DNA from: Bacteroidales bacterium UBA1711
GTDB lineage: Bacteria > Bacteroidota > Bacteroidia > Bacteroidales > P3
NCBI GenBank assembly: GCA_002317325.1
Contig: DCJB01000105.1
Coordinates: 1-6,686 of the forward strand
Length of the DNA stretch: 6,686 nucleotides
Reading direction: 5' to 3'
The notes below the pieces were generated by a model, which saw nothing but the letters and a program-made list of their open reading frames with translations, made no database searches and was not told where the DNA came from. Below, piece by piece: positions 1 through 5,804 of this stretch. The position numbers and the translations under genes are program-made. Position 1 is the stretch's first letter. Each line of letters starts with the position of its first letter.

Positions 1-3
1 CCC

Positions 4-38
4 TAAATTCTAAATTCTTAATTCTACATTCTAAATTC
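4..38. repeat. AT-rich heptamer tandem array, left copy
   Basis: Five consecutive 7-bp units: TAAATTC, TAAATTC, TTAATTC, TACATTC, TAAATTC, then a T and a run of C. The first 25 bases of the window (1-25) are identical to 2256-2280, so this array and the one at 2259-2293 are direct copies enclosing the ATPase-nuclease region. Confidence 0.9.
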
Positions 39-108
39 TCCCCCGTTGATGTTCCGGAGTTTTGAGTTTTTGGGGGGGGTGAAGTATTGGGTGAAGTTGA
101 GGGTCATC

Positions 109-136
109 GTCAACTTGTGGTGAGCCTGTCGAACCA
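109..136. repeat. 28-bp dispersed repeat, copy downstream of the ATPase gene
   Basis: Matches 1975-2002 at 27 of 28 positions, with the last 22 bases (115-136) identical. On the minus strand the core reads GGTTCGACAGGCTCACCAC. It lies 260 bp past the ATPase stop codon, in the same orientation as the upstream copy. Confidence 0.88.
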
Positions 137-396
137 TTGTCATAAGTCATCGTCAATGGTCAAGGTTTGTTCCTTTGGGAAAACAATATCGGCCACCAAT
201 GTGACATGAATGACCATAGAGGTTTTATGCCCAAATGACGTGCTAAAGTATTAATGGGCATTATTGTAATATCACATGGACATTATTGTTCAAGAAAGAG
301 CATCCTGTTCTTGTGGAACACAGATTGAACGAATGGTTTCTCTGCGGACCTTGCCGATTCTGCGTGAGATATTGCGATACTTACCCCCTTGGCCCG

Positions 397-1968
397 TCAC
401 ACTCTCTCTATCCGGCACTCATGCGTCTTCTCCTTGCGGTCGTAACTGATGCCTGCCAGCAACAGATTGCCCGAATAGTCAAGGAGCTTGTCGGGATAAT
501 TCCTGAGGTGAATCTGGTCGATGGCAGTATCAACCGAGGTGTTGTATTTCAACTCGATGACGATGGCGGGCTTCTCGCTCTTCTTGCGCGGAATCATCAC
601 CAGGTCGGCATACCCTTTGCCGGTGGCAAGTTCACGATGGATGACATACTCGTTCCTCGCCCAGATATAGGCGATGGCCAGCACGCACGACATCGAGTTC
701 TCGTCGTTGTAGCTCAGTATGCTGACATTCTCCGTGTGCGCATCCTCTATCGCCCTGGCCACATACTCCTCGTCGCACCTCCATGTCGCCTCCATCAGTT
801 TCTGCGAGTTCTGCAGCAGCTTGGTGACCTCCGCCCACGAAGTGCCTTCAACCGCATTCTGAAACTGCTCGGCAACCTCCTTGTTCGGTATTCGGCAGGT
901 CTTGGTGTCGAAATCGTACGAGAGGTATCCCAAGTGAATGAGCACGGTCAGCACATCGTCTTTGCATTCGACGACTCTCATATCATTGGTGAACCTCGTT
1001 GTGTTCACATAAACGCTCCCCCCCGCCAGCATATCCAATACGTCATCTTTCAACCCCTCGAAATTCATCTGGATATAAGTCGATACCTTTTCGTATGAAC
1101 CAGTTGACTGCCAGTAGCTCTTGCATCTGTGGCGTTGCAATGCCAGCATCACGGAATATGGATTGTACATTGACTGCTCGTCACCTATTGCGTACCCGTC
1201 ATACCACATTTTCAGGTCATCGACTCCGACTTTGTATTTCGAGGCAAGCATTTCGACCTCCTTTGGCGTGAATCCGAAAAATGGAGCAAGCACATCCGGG
1301 TCAATCATCGAATATTCGCGGAAGTTGTTCAGCGCAGACTCGGTGTTGTATTTTTTTATCGGCAATATGCCGGTCATATATACTCCGACAAACACCTGGG
1401 CGGACAATCCGCCCTTGAACATCCTTCTAAGCATATCCACGTATCTGTCCATCACTCCATCCACATTCTCAAAGTCACGGCAGATGATGTCCCACTCGTC
1501 AATGATCATTATGAAGCGCTCCTTCGTGTGAGCTGCCACCTCGAACAGCACGTCCATAAGGTCGTAGGTGTCTTCCATCTCAATGTCGGGGTAGATTTTG
1601 CCGACATCCTTGATGATTGTCTGCTGAATCAAACCGACTATCTCTTTCTCGCCCTTGAACCTTGTCGCAAAATCCGACATATCTATAAATATCGTCGGAT
1701 ATTTGTTCAGGTTCTCCTCGAAGGAGGGCATCTTCGCAATCGCCAAGTCCTCGAAAAGATGACGGCTGTCGCACGACTTGTCGTAATATGCGTACAGCAT
1801 TTGTGCCGCCATCGACTTGCCGAATCTGCGGCAACGGGTCACGCAGGTGCAGCGCCTCGGAGTGTCCAGTGTGTCGTTGATCACCTGAATCATGGCCGAT
1901 TTATCGACATATTCGTCTTTGCGTGCGGAAGTGAAATCCAAGTTGCCTTTGTTCAAGAATCTACCCAT
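397..1968 (-). CDS. AAA-ATPase-like / PD-(D/E)XK nuclease fusion protein (DUF1703-type)
   Basis: The product is 523 residues and intact. The N-terminal AAA-ATPase-like domain (Pfam AAA-ATPase_like family) spans about residues 5-230. It shows the family's variant P-loop RCRRFGKSM (45-53), a Walker B strand ending in IIDEWD (155-160), and the TGILPIKKYN block (199-208). Family landmarks WYDGY (255-259), YNPYSV (268-273) and LGYLSYD (346-352) follow. A C-terminal PDDEXK_9-type nuclease domain carries GYAD (D455) and ELK (E472, K474), the expected D...ExK metal-binding signature. The likely activity is ATP-dependent nucleic-acid binding or cleavage; the cellular role of this Bacteroidales-expanded family is not established. 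I chose the ATG at 1968 because homology starts there (MGRFLNKGNL). The frame stays open to an ATG at 2043, but those 25 codons read through a 28-bp intergenic repeat (…GSTGSP…). The normal RPRRFGKS loop has Cys in place of Pro. GC is near 50%, well below the downstream genes. No clear promoter or terminator was found. Confidence 0.9.
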   Translation of the reverse strand: MGRFLNKGNLDFTSARKDEYVDKSAMIQVINDTLDTPRRCTCVTRCRRFGKSMAAQMLYAYYDKSCDSRHLFEDLAIAKMPSFEENLNKYPTIFIDMSDFATRFKGEKEIVGLIQQTIIKDVGKIYPDIEMEDTYDLMDVLFEVAAHTKERFIMIIDEWDIICRDFENVDGVMDRYVDMLRRMFKGGLSAQVFVGVYMTGILPIKKYNTESALNNFREYSMIDPDVLAPFFGFTPKEVEMLASKYKVGVDDLKMWYDGYAIGDEQSMYNPYSVMLALQRHRCKSYWQSTGSYEKVSTYIQMNFEGLKDDVLDMLAGGSVYVNTTRFTNDMRVVECKDDVLTVLIHLGYLSYDFDTKTCRIPNKEVAEQFQNAVEGTSWAEVTKLLQNSQKLMEATWRCDEEYVARAIEDAHTENVSILSYNDENSMSCVLAIAYIWARNEYVIHRELATGKGYADLVMIPRKKSEKPAIVIELKYNTSVDTAIDQIHLRNYPDKLLDYSGNLLLAGISYDRKEKTHECRIERV

Positions 1969-1974
1969 GGTATT

Positions 1975-2002
1975 GTCAATTTGTGGTGAGCCTGTCGAAC
2001 CA
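1975..2002. repeat. 28-bp dispersed repeat, copy in the ATPase leader
   Basis: Second copy of the repeat at 109-136, with one mismatch (position 1980 against 114). It begins 6 bp upstream of the chosen ATG (1968) and is therefore probably part of the ATPase mRNA leader. Read in frame it encodes the artefactual GSTGSP of the longer open frame, which argues against a start at 2043. Confidence 0.88.
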
Positions 2003-2258
2003 AATAATCGGTGGAAAAGATGGCAATTGTTTCCTCTCCTCAACGCTGAAGGGATGAATTTATTGCCCCAGTTCGGCGACTATTTCAATAGGGGTCAACG
2101 GGACGTCCTTTGCCCCCTTTGTGCCCCCCCATGACCTTCTCTGCCAAGTGTGGCACATTGCACACCTTCCTTCTCCCGACGCCCTTCCAAGTAACGGTGA
2201 CAATCCCCCTCACAACCAAACCGTTTGTTGAACTTAGGTCTTAATTCCCCCCGCCCCC

Positions 2259-2293
2259 TAAATTCTAAATTCTTAATTCTTAATTCTTAATTC
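2259..2293. repeat. AT-rich heptamer tandem array, right copy
   Basis: Five consecutive 7-bp units (TAAATTC, TAAATTC, then TTAATTC three times) end 3 bp from the stop codon of the Na/Pi cotransporter. One further TTAATTC lies at 2241-2247, separated from the array by a run of C interrupted by one G. Same orientation as the left array, and C-rich sequence adjoins both. Confidence 0.9.
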
Positions 2294-2296
2294 TTC

Positions 2297-4024
2297 CTAC
2301 TTGAACTTCATGCCGATGGCCTGGCTGATGTTGATGATGTAGTCGCCCGTCTTCTCGTAAAGGGCGTAGAGCGAGCTGTACGCGTTGCCTATGGCGTAGT
2401 CGTAGGCGTGCGTCTTCAGCGATTCGAGGTGTTCGGCTCTCAGCTTGTCCCGATACTGGTTGATGGCGGCCTCGGCGGCCTCGGCCTCGGCTATTTCCAC
2501 ATCGCCATAGTCCGAGTTGAGGTTCTTGTCCATCACGTCGAGGGCCTTCTGAACCAGCTCGGTCATACCCTGCAGGTTCTGGTTGAGGTGGTCGTCGAAG
2601 TGCACGGCGTCCTGCCGCTTGTTTCGGCGGGTGGCGGCTATCTGGTATATGCTGTCGCCCACGCTCTCGAGGTTATCCACAATACGGAGCATCGAACTGA
2701 TGAGCTGCGACGACTGCTGCGACACTCCCCCCTCGGCCACCCGGGTGAGGAACTTGCCTATCTCTATCTCCATGCGGTCGGTTATCTCTTCGTATTTCTC
2801 TATCCGCTCCATGATTCTGTCAAACTCCTCATCGTCTTTGGCGGTGCGCAGGTCGGGCAGAAAGGTGAACATCCGCACTACCCGCTTCGAGAAGTCCTCT
2901 ATCTCCTTCTTGGCAGCCTCGATGTTCAGTTCGCCCGTGCCGGTCAGGCCGCCGCTGATGTATTTGAGCTTGAACACATACTCGTCGTCTTCGGCCTTGG
3001 CGGGCACCATCCATTCCACTATCTTGATGATGACGGGAATGAACCAGACGAGGATGAGGGTGTTCACCACGTTGAAGAAGGTGTGGAAGAACGACAGGGC
3101 CAGCGGTATGCTGCTGGGGCTGTAGCCCGCCGTGCCCACGGGCAGGTAGGGGTCGCTCCCGCACATCCCGGTGGTGATGTTGGCAATGAGGCTCATCACG
3201 GGGCGGAATACCACGAGCGTTATCACCACGCCTATCACGTTGAACACCAAGTGGGCCCGGGCGGCCCGTTTGCCGTTGGTGTTGGCCACCATCGCCGCAA
3301 GGTTGGCCGTGATGGTGGTGCCGATGTTCTGCCCCATCACCAGTGCCACCGCCGCGTCAAGGCCTATCCAGCCGTTGTAGCACATCACAAGGGTGATGGC
3401 CATCATGGCCGCCGAGGCCTGCACCAAGCAGGTGAGCAGCGCCCCGATGACCACGAAGAGCATGATGGACCAAAAACCGTAGTCCGACAGGCGGGCCAGG
3501 GCTTCGAGGAACTGGGGATACTCTTCCAGATTCGGCATGGCCTTTTGCAGAAACTCCATGCCCACCAGCAGCAGGGCCAGGCCTATCACGAACTCGCCGA
3601 TGGACTTCAGCCGGTCGCGCTTGGCAAACATGAACAGCAGCGACACCGCCCCGAGCAGCATCGGAAGGCTGAACGCGCTGGCGCTCTCGCCCAGTCCGAA
3701 GAGGGTGATTATCCATGCCGTCACGGTGGTGCCGATGTTGGCCCCCATGATGACCGCCACCGACCCGGACAGCGCCAGCAGCCCCGCATTCACAAACGAC
3801 ACCACCATCACCGTGGTGGCCGACGACGACTGTATGGCCGTGGTCACAGTCGCACCCGTCAGTATGCCCCGCACCGGGTTGCTCGTCACCTTGCCCATTA
3901 TGCTCCTCATCTTGTCGCCCGCAAACTTCTGCAGGCCCTCGCTCATCAGTTTCATGCCGAAAAGGAACACCGCCAAGGCGCCCGCAAAGTTCAGCAGTAC
4001 GATGAGTATCTCTCCAAATGTCAT
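2297..4024 (-). CDS. Na+/phosphate cotransporter family protein with C-terminal PhoU-like domain
   Basis: This 575-residue inner-membrane protein probably imports (or exchanges) inorganic phosphate with sodium. Two inverted Na_Pi_cotrans repeats are visible. The first has QSSSATT (65-71) and GANIGTTVT (94-102); the second has the degenerate QASAAMMA (202-209) and GQNIGTTIT (231-239). HLVFN (258-262) and HTFFN (314-318) follow. Hydrophobic segments run from about residue 5 to 335. From about 365 to 570 the chain is charged and helical, matching the PhoU-like domain of the long (YjbB/NptA-like) bacterial members. Length is normal for that class. The segment AEAEAAEAA (512-520) is encoded by a short GC-rich tandem repeat (9-nt units, 2465-2491) that could vary in length in frame. 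The gene starts 177 bp after the phosphatase stop and has its own -7 element (4070-4077) behind four 11-bp repeats, so it is probably transcribed and regulated independently. Family assignment is secure; substrate and direction are inferred. Confidence 0.95.
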   Translation of the reverse strand: MTFGEILIVLLNFAGALAVFLFGMKLMSEGLQKFAGDKMRSIMGKVTSNPVRGILTGATVTTAIQSSSATTVMVVSFVNAGLLALSGSVAVIMGANIGTTVTAWIITLFGLGESASAFSLPMLLGAVSLLFMFAKRDRLKSIGEFVIGLALLLVGMEFLQKAMPNLEEYPQFLEALARLSDYGFWSIMLFVVIGALLTCLVQASAAMMAITLVMCYNGWIGLDAAVALVMGQNIGTTITANLAAMVANTNGKRAARAHLVFNVIGVVITLVVFRPVMSLIANITTGMCGSDPYLPVGTAGYSPSSIPLALSFFHTFFNVVNTLILVWFIPVIIKIVEWMVPAKAEDDEYVFKLKYISGGLTGTGELNIEAAKKEIEDFSKRVVRMFTFLPDLRTAKDDEEFDRIMERIEKYEEITDRMEIEIGKFLTRVAEGGVSQQSSQLISSMLRIVDNLESVGDSIYQIAATRRNKRQDAVHFDDHLNQNLQGMTELVQKALDVMDKNLNSDYGDVEIAEAEAAEAAINQYRDKLRAEHLESLKTHAYDYAIGNAYSSLYALYEKTGDYIINISQAIGMKFK

Positions 4025-4069
4025 ATTCTCAGATTGTTTTTAGTGTTTGTCGGTCTTTCTTTCGGTCTG

Positions 4070-4077
4070 CAAAACTA
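4070..4077 (-). promoter_or_regulatory. Bacteroidetes -7 element for the Na/Pi cotransporter gene
   Basis: On the minus strand this reads TAGTTTTG, a full match to TAnnTTTG, 45 bp upstream of the ATG at 4024. The nearest TTTG that could serve as a -33 box (4106-4103) is 25 bp away, longer than usual, so the promoter may need an activator. Confidence 0.65.
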
Positions 4078-4087
4078 CACAAGGTTT

Positions 4088-4152
4088 GCCGTCGGGCAGT
4101 TACAAATCGGTTGCATTATTGTTGCGTTTTTGTTGCGGCAGGGTCCGACGGC
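4088..4152. repeat. 8-bp inverted repeat enclosing the 11-bp repeat array
   Basis: GCCGTCGG at 4088-4095 and CCGACGGC at 4145-4152 are perfect reverse complements 49 bp apart, extendable by two pairs if one G-U is allowed. The left arm touches the last 11-bp unit. It could be an extra protein site or a weak RNA stem after the phosphatase gene; it has no T-tract. Confidence 0.45.
4093..4136 (-). promoter_or_regulatory. Four 11-bp tandem repeats, candidate response-regulator operator
   Basis: Read on the minus strand, GCAAC starts at 4136, 4125 and 4114, and GTAAC starts at 4103, each exactly 11 bp from the last. The tails of the first two units are AT-rich (AAAAAC, AATAAT). The array ends 15 bp upstream of the -7 element. 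OmpR/PhoB-family regulators are known to bind tandem direct repeats of about 11 bp next to promoters with weak upstream elements. The assignment to phosphate control is inferred from the target gene only. Confidence 0.5.
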
Positions 4153-4201
4153 CACGCTCTGCGTTCTTTCTCTGTCTGTTGCAAAAGGGCGGGACGCGAA
4201 G

Positions 4202-4654
4202 TCACTCGGTTTCTATCCCGTCGGCCAGTTCGCCCAGCAGCGCCCCGCAGCCCTCGGCTATGTCGGCATAGCACCGCTCAAAATCGCGCGTGTACCACGG
4301 GTCGGCCACGTCGCGGTCCAGCAGCCGGCGCACCTTCCCCTCGGGGTCGGCGGCGATGATGCGTTTCAGCTCCCGCAGGTTGGCCCCGTCCATCACCACC
4401 AGCAGGTCGAAGCGGCCGTAGTCTTCCGCCGTCACCTGCCGCGCCCTGTGGCAGGCCTTCTCTATGCCGTGCCGCCGCAGGGTCTGGAGGGTGGGCGGAT
4501 AAATGGGGTTGCCTATCTCTTCGCTGCTCGTGGCGGCCGAGTCGGCGGCTATCTGCGACGACAGCCCGGCTTCCTCGGCCAAGCGGCGCATCACAAACTC
4601 GGCCGTCACGCTCCGGCAGATGTTGCCGTGGCAGATGAACAATATCTTCTTCAT
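4202..4654 (-). CDS. Low-molecular-weight protein tyrosine phosphatase
   Basis: This 150-residue cytoplasmic phosphatase has the family's usual length. The catalytic P-loop CHGNICRS lies at residues 8-15 (nucleophile C8, phosphate-binding R14, S15). The general-acid loop is D118-P-W-Y-T, corresponding to the family DPY(Y) motif. It hydrolyses phosphotyrosine by a cysteinyl-phosphate intermediate. In bacteria such enzymes often act on tyrosine kinases controlling polysaccharide export, and related ones reduce arsenate; neither capsule nor arsenic genes are nearby, so the substrate is open. I chose the ATG at 4654 because MKKILFICHGN is the canonical N-terminus; the frame stays open to 4726, but the extra 24 codons are Arg/Pro-rich and overlap the upstream reductase gene. 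The start lies 16 bp after the reductase stop, with no Shine-Dalgarno, so the two genes are probably one transcript. Confidence 0.93.
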   Translation of the reverse strand: MKKILFICHGNICRSVTAEFVMRRLAEEAGLSSQIAADSAATSSEEIGNPIYPPTLQTLRRHGIEKACHRARQVTAEDYGRFDLLVVMDGANLRELKRIIAADPEGKVRRLLDRDVADPWYTRDFERCYADIAEGCGALLGELADGIETE

Positions 4655-4670
4655 GGCGTTGTTCGGCGGG

Positions 4671-5204
4671 TCATATCTTCGCGGCCAGGGCCTCCGCCTC
4701 GACTGTGTAGCCCGCGGCCGCCGCATCGCCCGGCTCTTTCACCCCCTGGGCCGCCACGATGCCGAGGTTCTCTATCCCAAAGTGCTCCGTCAGCAGGGTG
4801 TATTGCAGCCGGATGGGCTCGCAGACCTGCTCCCTCCGCGAGGCGGCGGCCAGCAGCAGGAATGCCTTCTTGACGTGGAACGTGTCGCGCACGGGGTTGT
4901 GAAGGCGGTGGATGGCGGCGGCTATCTGGGCGCTGATGCCGTAGAAATAGACGGGCGACGCAATGCCCAGCACATCAGCGTCCCGCAGCTCCTCGATGAC
5001 CGACTCCATGTCGTCCCGCTGCACGCAGCGGTTCCCCTCGCCAAAACAGGCGTTGCACCCCCGGCAGGGGGCTATGCTGAGGTCGGCCACCCGTATGATT
5101 TTCACTTCGTTCTCTCGGGCCGCCCGGCGGGCGAAGGCCTCGGTCAGCAGGTCCGAGTTGCCGCCCCGGCGGGGGCTGCCGGCCAGTATCACTATTTTGC
5201 TCAT
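4671..5204 (-). CDS. Iron-sulfur-flavoprotein-like NADPH-dependent FMN reductase (flavodoxin fold)
   Basis: The product is 177 residues with a flavodoxin-like fold. The FMN phosphate-binding loop is GSPRRGGNS (9-17) and the isoalloxazine loop is SPVYFYGIS (83-91). Between them are four cysteines at 47, 50, 53 and 60 (C-x2-C-x2-C-x6-C), followed by the DDM (64-66) common in this subgroup. The spacing matches the compact [4Fe-4S] motif described for the Isf (iron-sulfur flavoprotein) family, so it may bind a cluster as well as FMN and act as a small electron carrier or reductase. The cluster is inference: many flavodoxin-family reductases keep similar cysteines without a proven cluster. It is the first gene of a probable two-gene operon with the phosphatase. 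It is divergent from crcB across about 125 bp, where I see no TAnnTTTG element pointing its way. Confidence 0.88.
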   Translation of the reverse strand: MSKIVILAGSPRRGGNSDLLTEAFARRAARENEVKIIRVADLSIAPCRGCNACFGEGNRCVQRDDMESVIEELRDADVLGIASPVYFYGISAQIAAAIHRLHNPVRDTFHVKKAFLLLAAASRREQVCEPIRLQYTLLTEHFGIENLGIVAAQGVKEPGDAAAAGYTVEAEALAAKI

Positions 5205-5282
5205 TATGCTTTCGCAGTTTCCCCCATTAACGCCGTCCCGCCCCCTTTATTGCCACATCCCGCCCAATCGGCTTTTTTTGCG

Positions 5283-5290
5283 TATCTTTG
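5283..5290 (+). promoter_or_regulatory. Bacteroidetes -7 element for crcB
   Basis: TATCTTTG is a full match to TAnnTTTG, 33-39 bp before the two candidate ATGs. No well-spaced TTTG -33 box is seen upstream. Confidence 0.65.
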
Positions 5291-5329
5291 CGCCATCGTT
5301 CCTTGTGGGTCTTTTGACACAATATGCTG

Positions 5330-5692
5330 ATGATTAAAAATTTGCTTCTTGTAGGCATGGGAGGCGCCCTGGGCTCTATGCTGCGCTATGGGGCAACGCT
5401 CCTCTGCGCCGCCCTCAACTGCTCTTCCAACTGGGCGACTCTCTGCGTCAACGTGGTCGGCTCTTTCGCCATCGGCGCCCTGTCGGCCGCCCTGCCACCG
5501 GGCGGGTGGCTGCTCGCCGCCACCGTGGGATTCTGCGGCGGCTTCACCACCTTCAGCACCTTCTCCGCCCAGTCGGTCGCCCTCCTCTCCCAAGGACGCA
5601 TCGCCTCGGCAGCGGCCTATATCGCCGCCACCCTCCTCCTCTGCATCGCCTGCGCCGCCCTCGGCTGCTGGCTGGGCCGCCGCCTCGCTTAG
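5330..5692 (+). CDS. crcB: Fluoride channel CrcB/Fluc
   Basis: This 120-residue membrane protein has four hydrophobic helices (about 2-20, 33-53, 60-82 and 94-116). The family forms dual-topology dimers that let fluoride leave the cytoplasm. Visible hallmarks are GGALGSMLRY (11-20, conserved R19), NVVGSF (41-46, pore Asn N41), and GGFTTFSTFS (70-79). That last stretch holds the two pore phenylalanines F75 and F78, and G70 and T73 of the central Na+ site. I prefer the ATG at 5330 (MIKNLLLVG, typical of the family), but an in-frame ATG two codons upstream (5324) is equally possible. A -7 element sits at 5283-5290, giving a leader of about 30 nt, too short for a fluoride riboswitch. It appears to be a single-gene unit. 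GC is high; the 60 bases from 5461 contain 47 G+C. Confidence 0.95.
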   Translation: MIKNLLLVGMGGALGSMLRYGATLLCAALNCSSNWATLCVNVVGSFAIGALSAALPPGGWLLAATVGFCGGFTTFSTFSAQSVALLSQGRIASAAAYIAATLLLCIACAALGCWLGRRLA

Positions 5693-5765
5693 GGCGCCTC
5701 GCCCCGTGCCCGCCGCCCCGCCCGCCGCGGTTTGAGTTTTTTTTCCGCCTTTCAAAAAAATATCC

Positions 5766-5773
5766 TATCTTTG
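5766..5773 (+). promoter_or_regulatory. Bacteroidetes -7 element for the membrane-protein gene
   Basis: TATCTTTG, identical to the crcB element, lies 31 bp before the ATG at 5805. This supports both that start and independent transcription from crcB. A TTTG at 5731-5734 is too far upstream (31 bp) to be a standard -33 box. Confidence 0.68.
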
Positions 5774-5804
5774 CAGACGGAAAATAACGCTAAAAGAATA
5801 GTCT

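Larger units (their letters stand above)
1..396. other. Gene-free stretch downstream of the ATPase-nuclease gene
   Basis: I see no credible gene here; open frames are short or extend antisense into the ATPase gene. The stretch holds a heptamer array (4-38), a run of eight G (72-79), a 28-bp repeat (109-136), and an 11-bp direct repeat GTCATCGTCAA (103-113 and 146-156). A 9-bp direct repeat CATTATTGT also occurs (259-267 and 281-289). No convincing terminator for the minus-strand gene was found. Base composition is visibly AT-richer than the right half of the window. Confidence 0.7.
1969..2296. other. Intergenic stretch between the Na/Pi cotransporter and ATPase genes
   Basis: No gene is supported. 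It contains the 28-bp repeat (1975-2002), a run of seven C (2124-2130) and two weak 5-bp-stem hairpins around 2142-2168. A near-palindrome CAACCAAAC/GTTTGTTG (2213-2230) and the heptamer array are also present. I searched the minus strand for TAnnTTTG upstream of the ATPase gene and found no match, and no classical T-tailed terminator for the cotransporter gene. Confidence 0.65.

Noticed and set aside
259..289. CATTATTGT direct repeat with 22-bp period as an operator
   Set aside because: Only two units in AT-rich sequence with no nearby -7 element or gene start; chance is likely.
286..1098. A 270-codon plus-strand open frame starting with TTG
   Set aside because: Mostly antisense to the nuclease half of the ATPase gene, with no recognisable motif or promoter.
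109..2002. CRISPR array from the 28-bp repeat
   Set aside because: Only two copies nearly 1.9 kb apart, with a gene between them and no spacers or cas genes.
2142..2230. Hairpins TGCCA/TGGCA, GTGTG/CACAC and CAACCAAAC/GTTTGTTG as terminators
   Set aside because: Stems are short or have a 1-nt centre, and no T-tract follows on either strand.
2408..4873. An 821-codon open frame on the plus strand
   Set aside because: It runs antisense through the cotransporter, phosphatase and reductase genes, which have clear family motifs. Its product is a His/Gly/Arg-rich, low-complexity shadow caused by GC-biased third positions.
5291..5329. Fluoride riboswitch upstream of crcB
   Set aside because: The leader after the -7 element is about 30-35 nt, too short for the aptamer, and the conserved crcB-motif sequence is absent.
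61..5741. TTTGAGTTTTT shared at 61-71 and 5731-5741
   Set aside because: An 11-mer in low-complexity T-rich sequence with no further similarity around it.
5692..5744. Terminator after crcB
   Set aside because: A 5-bp stem (GGGCG/CGCCC, 5692-5704) exists, but the T8 run lies more than 30 nt downstream, so it is not a classical intrinsic terminator.
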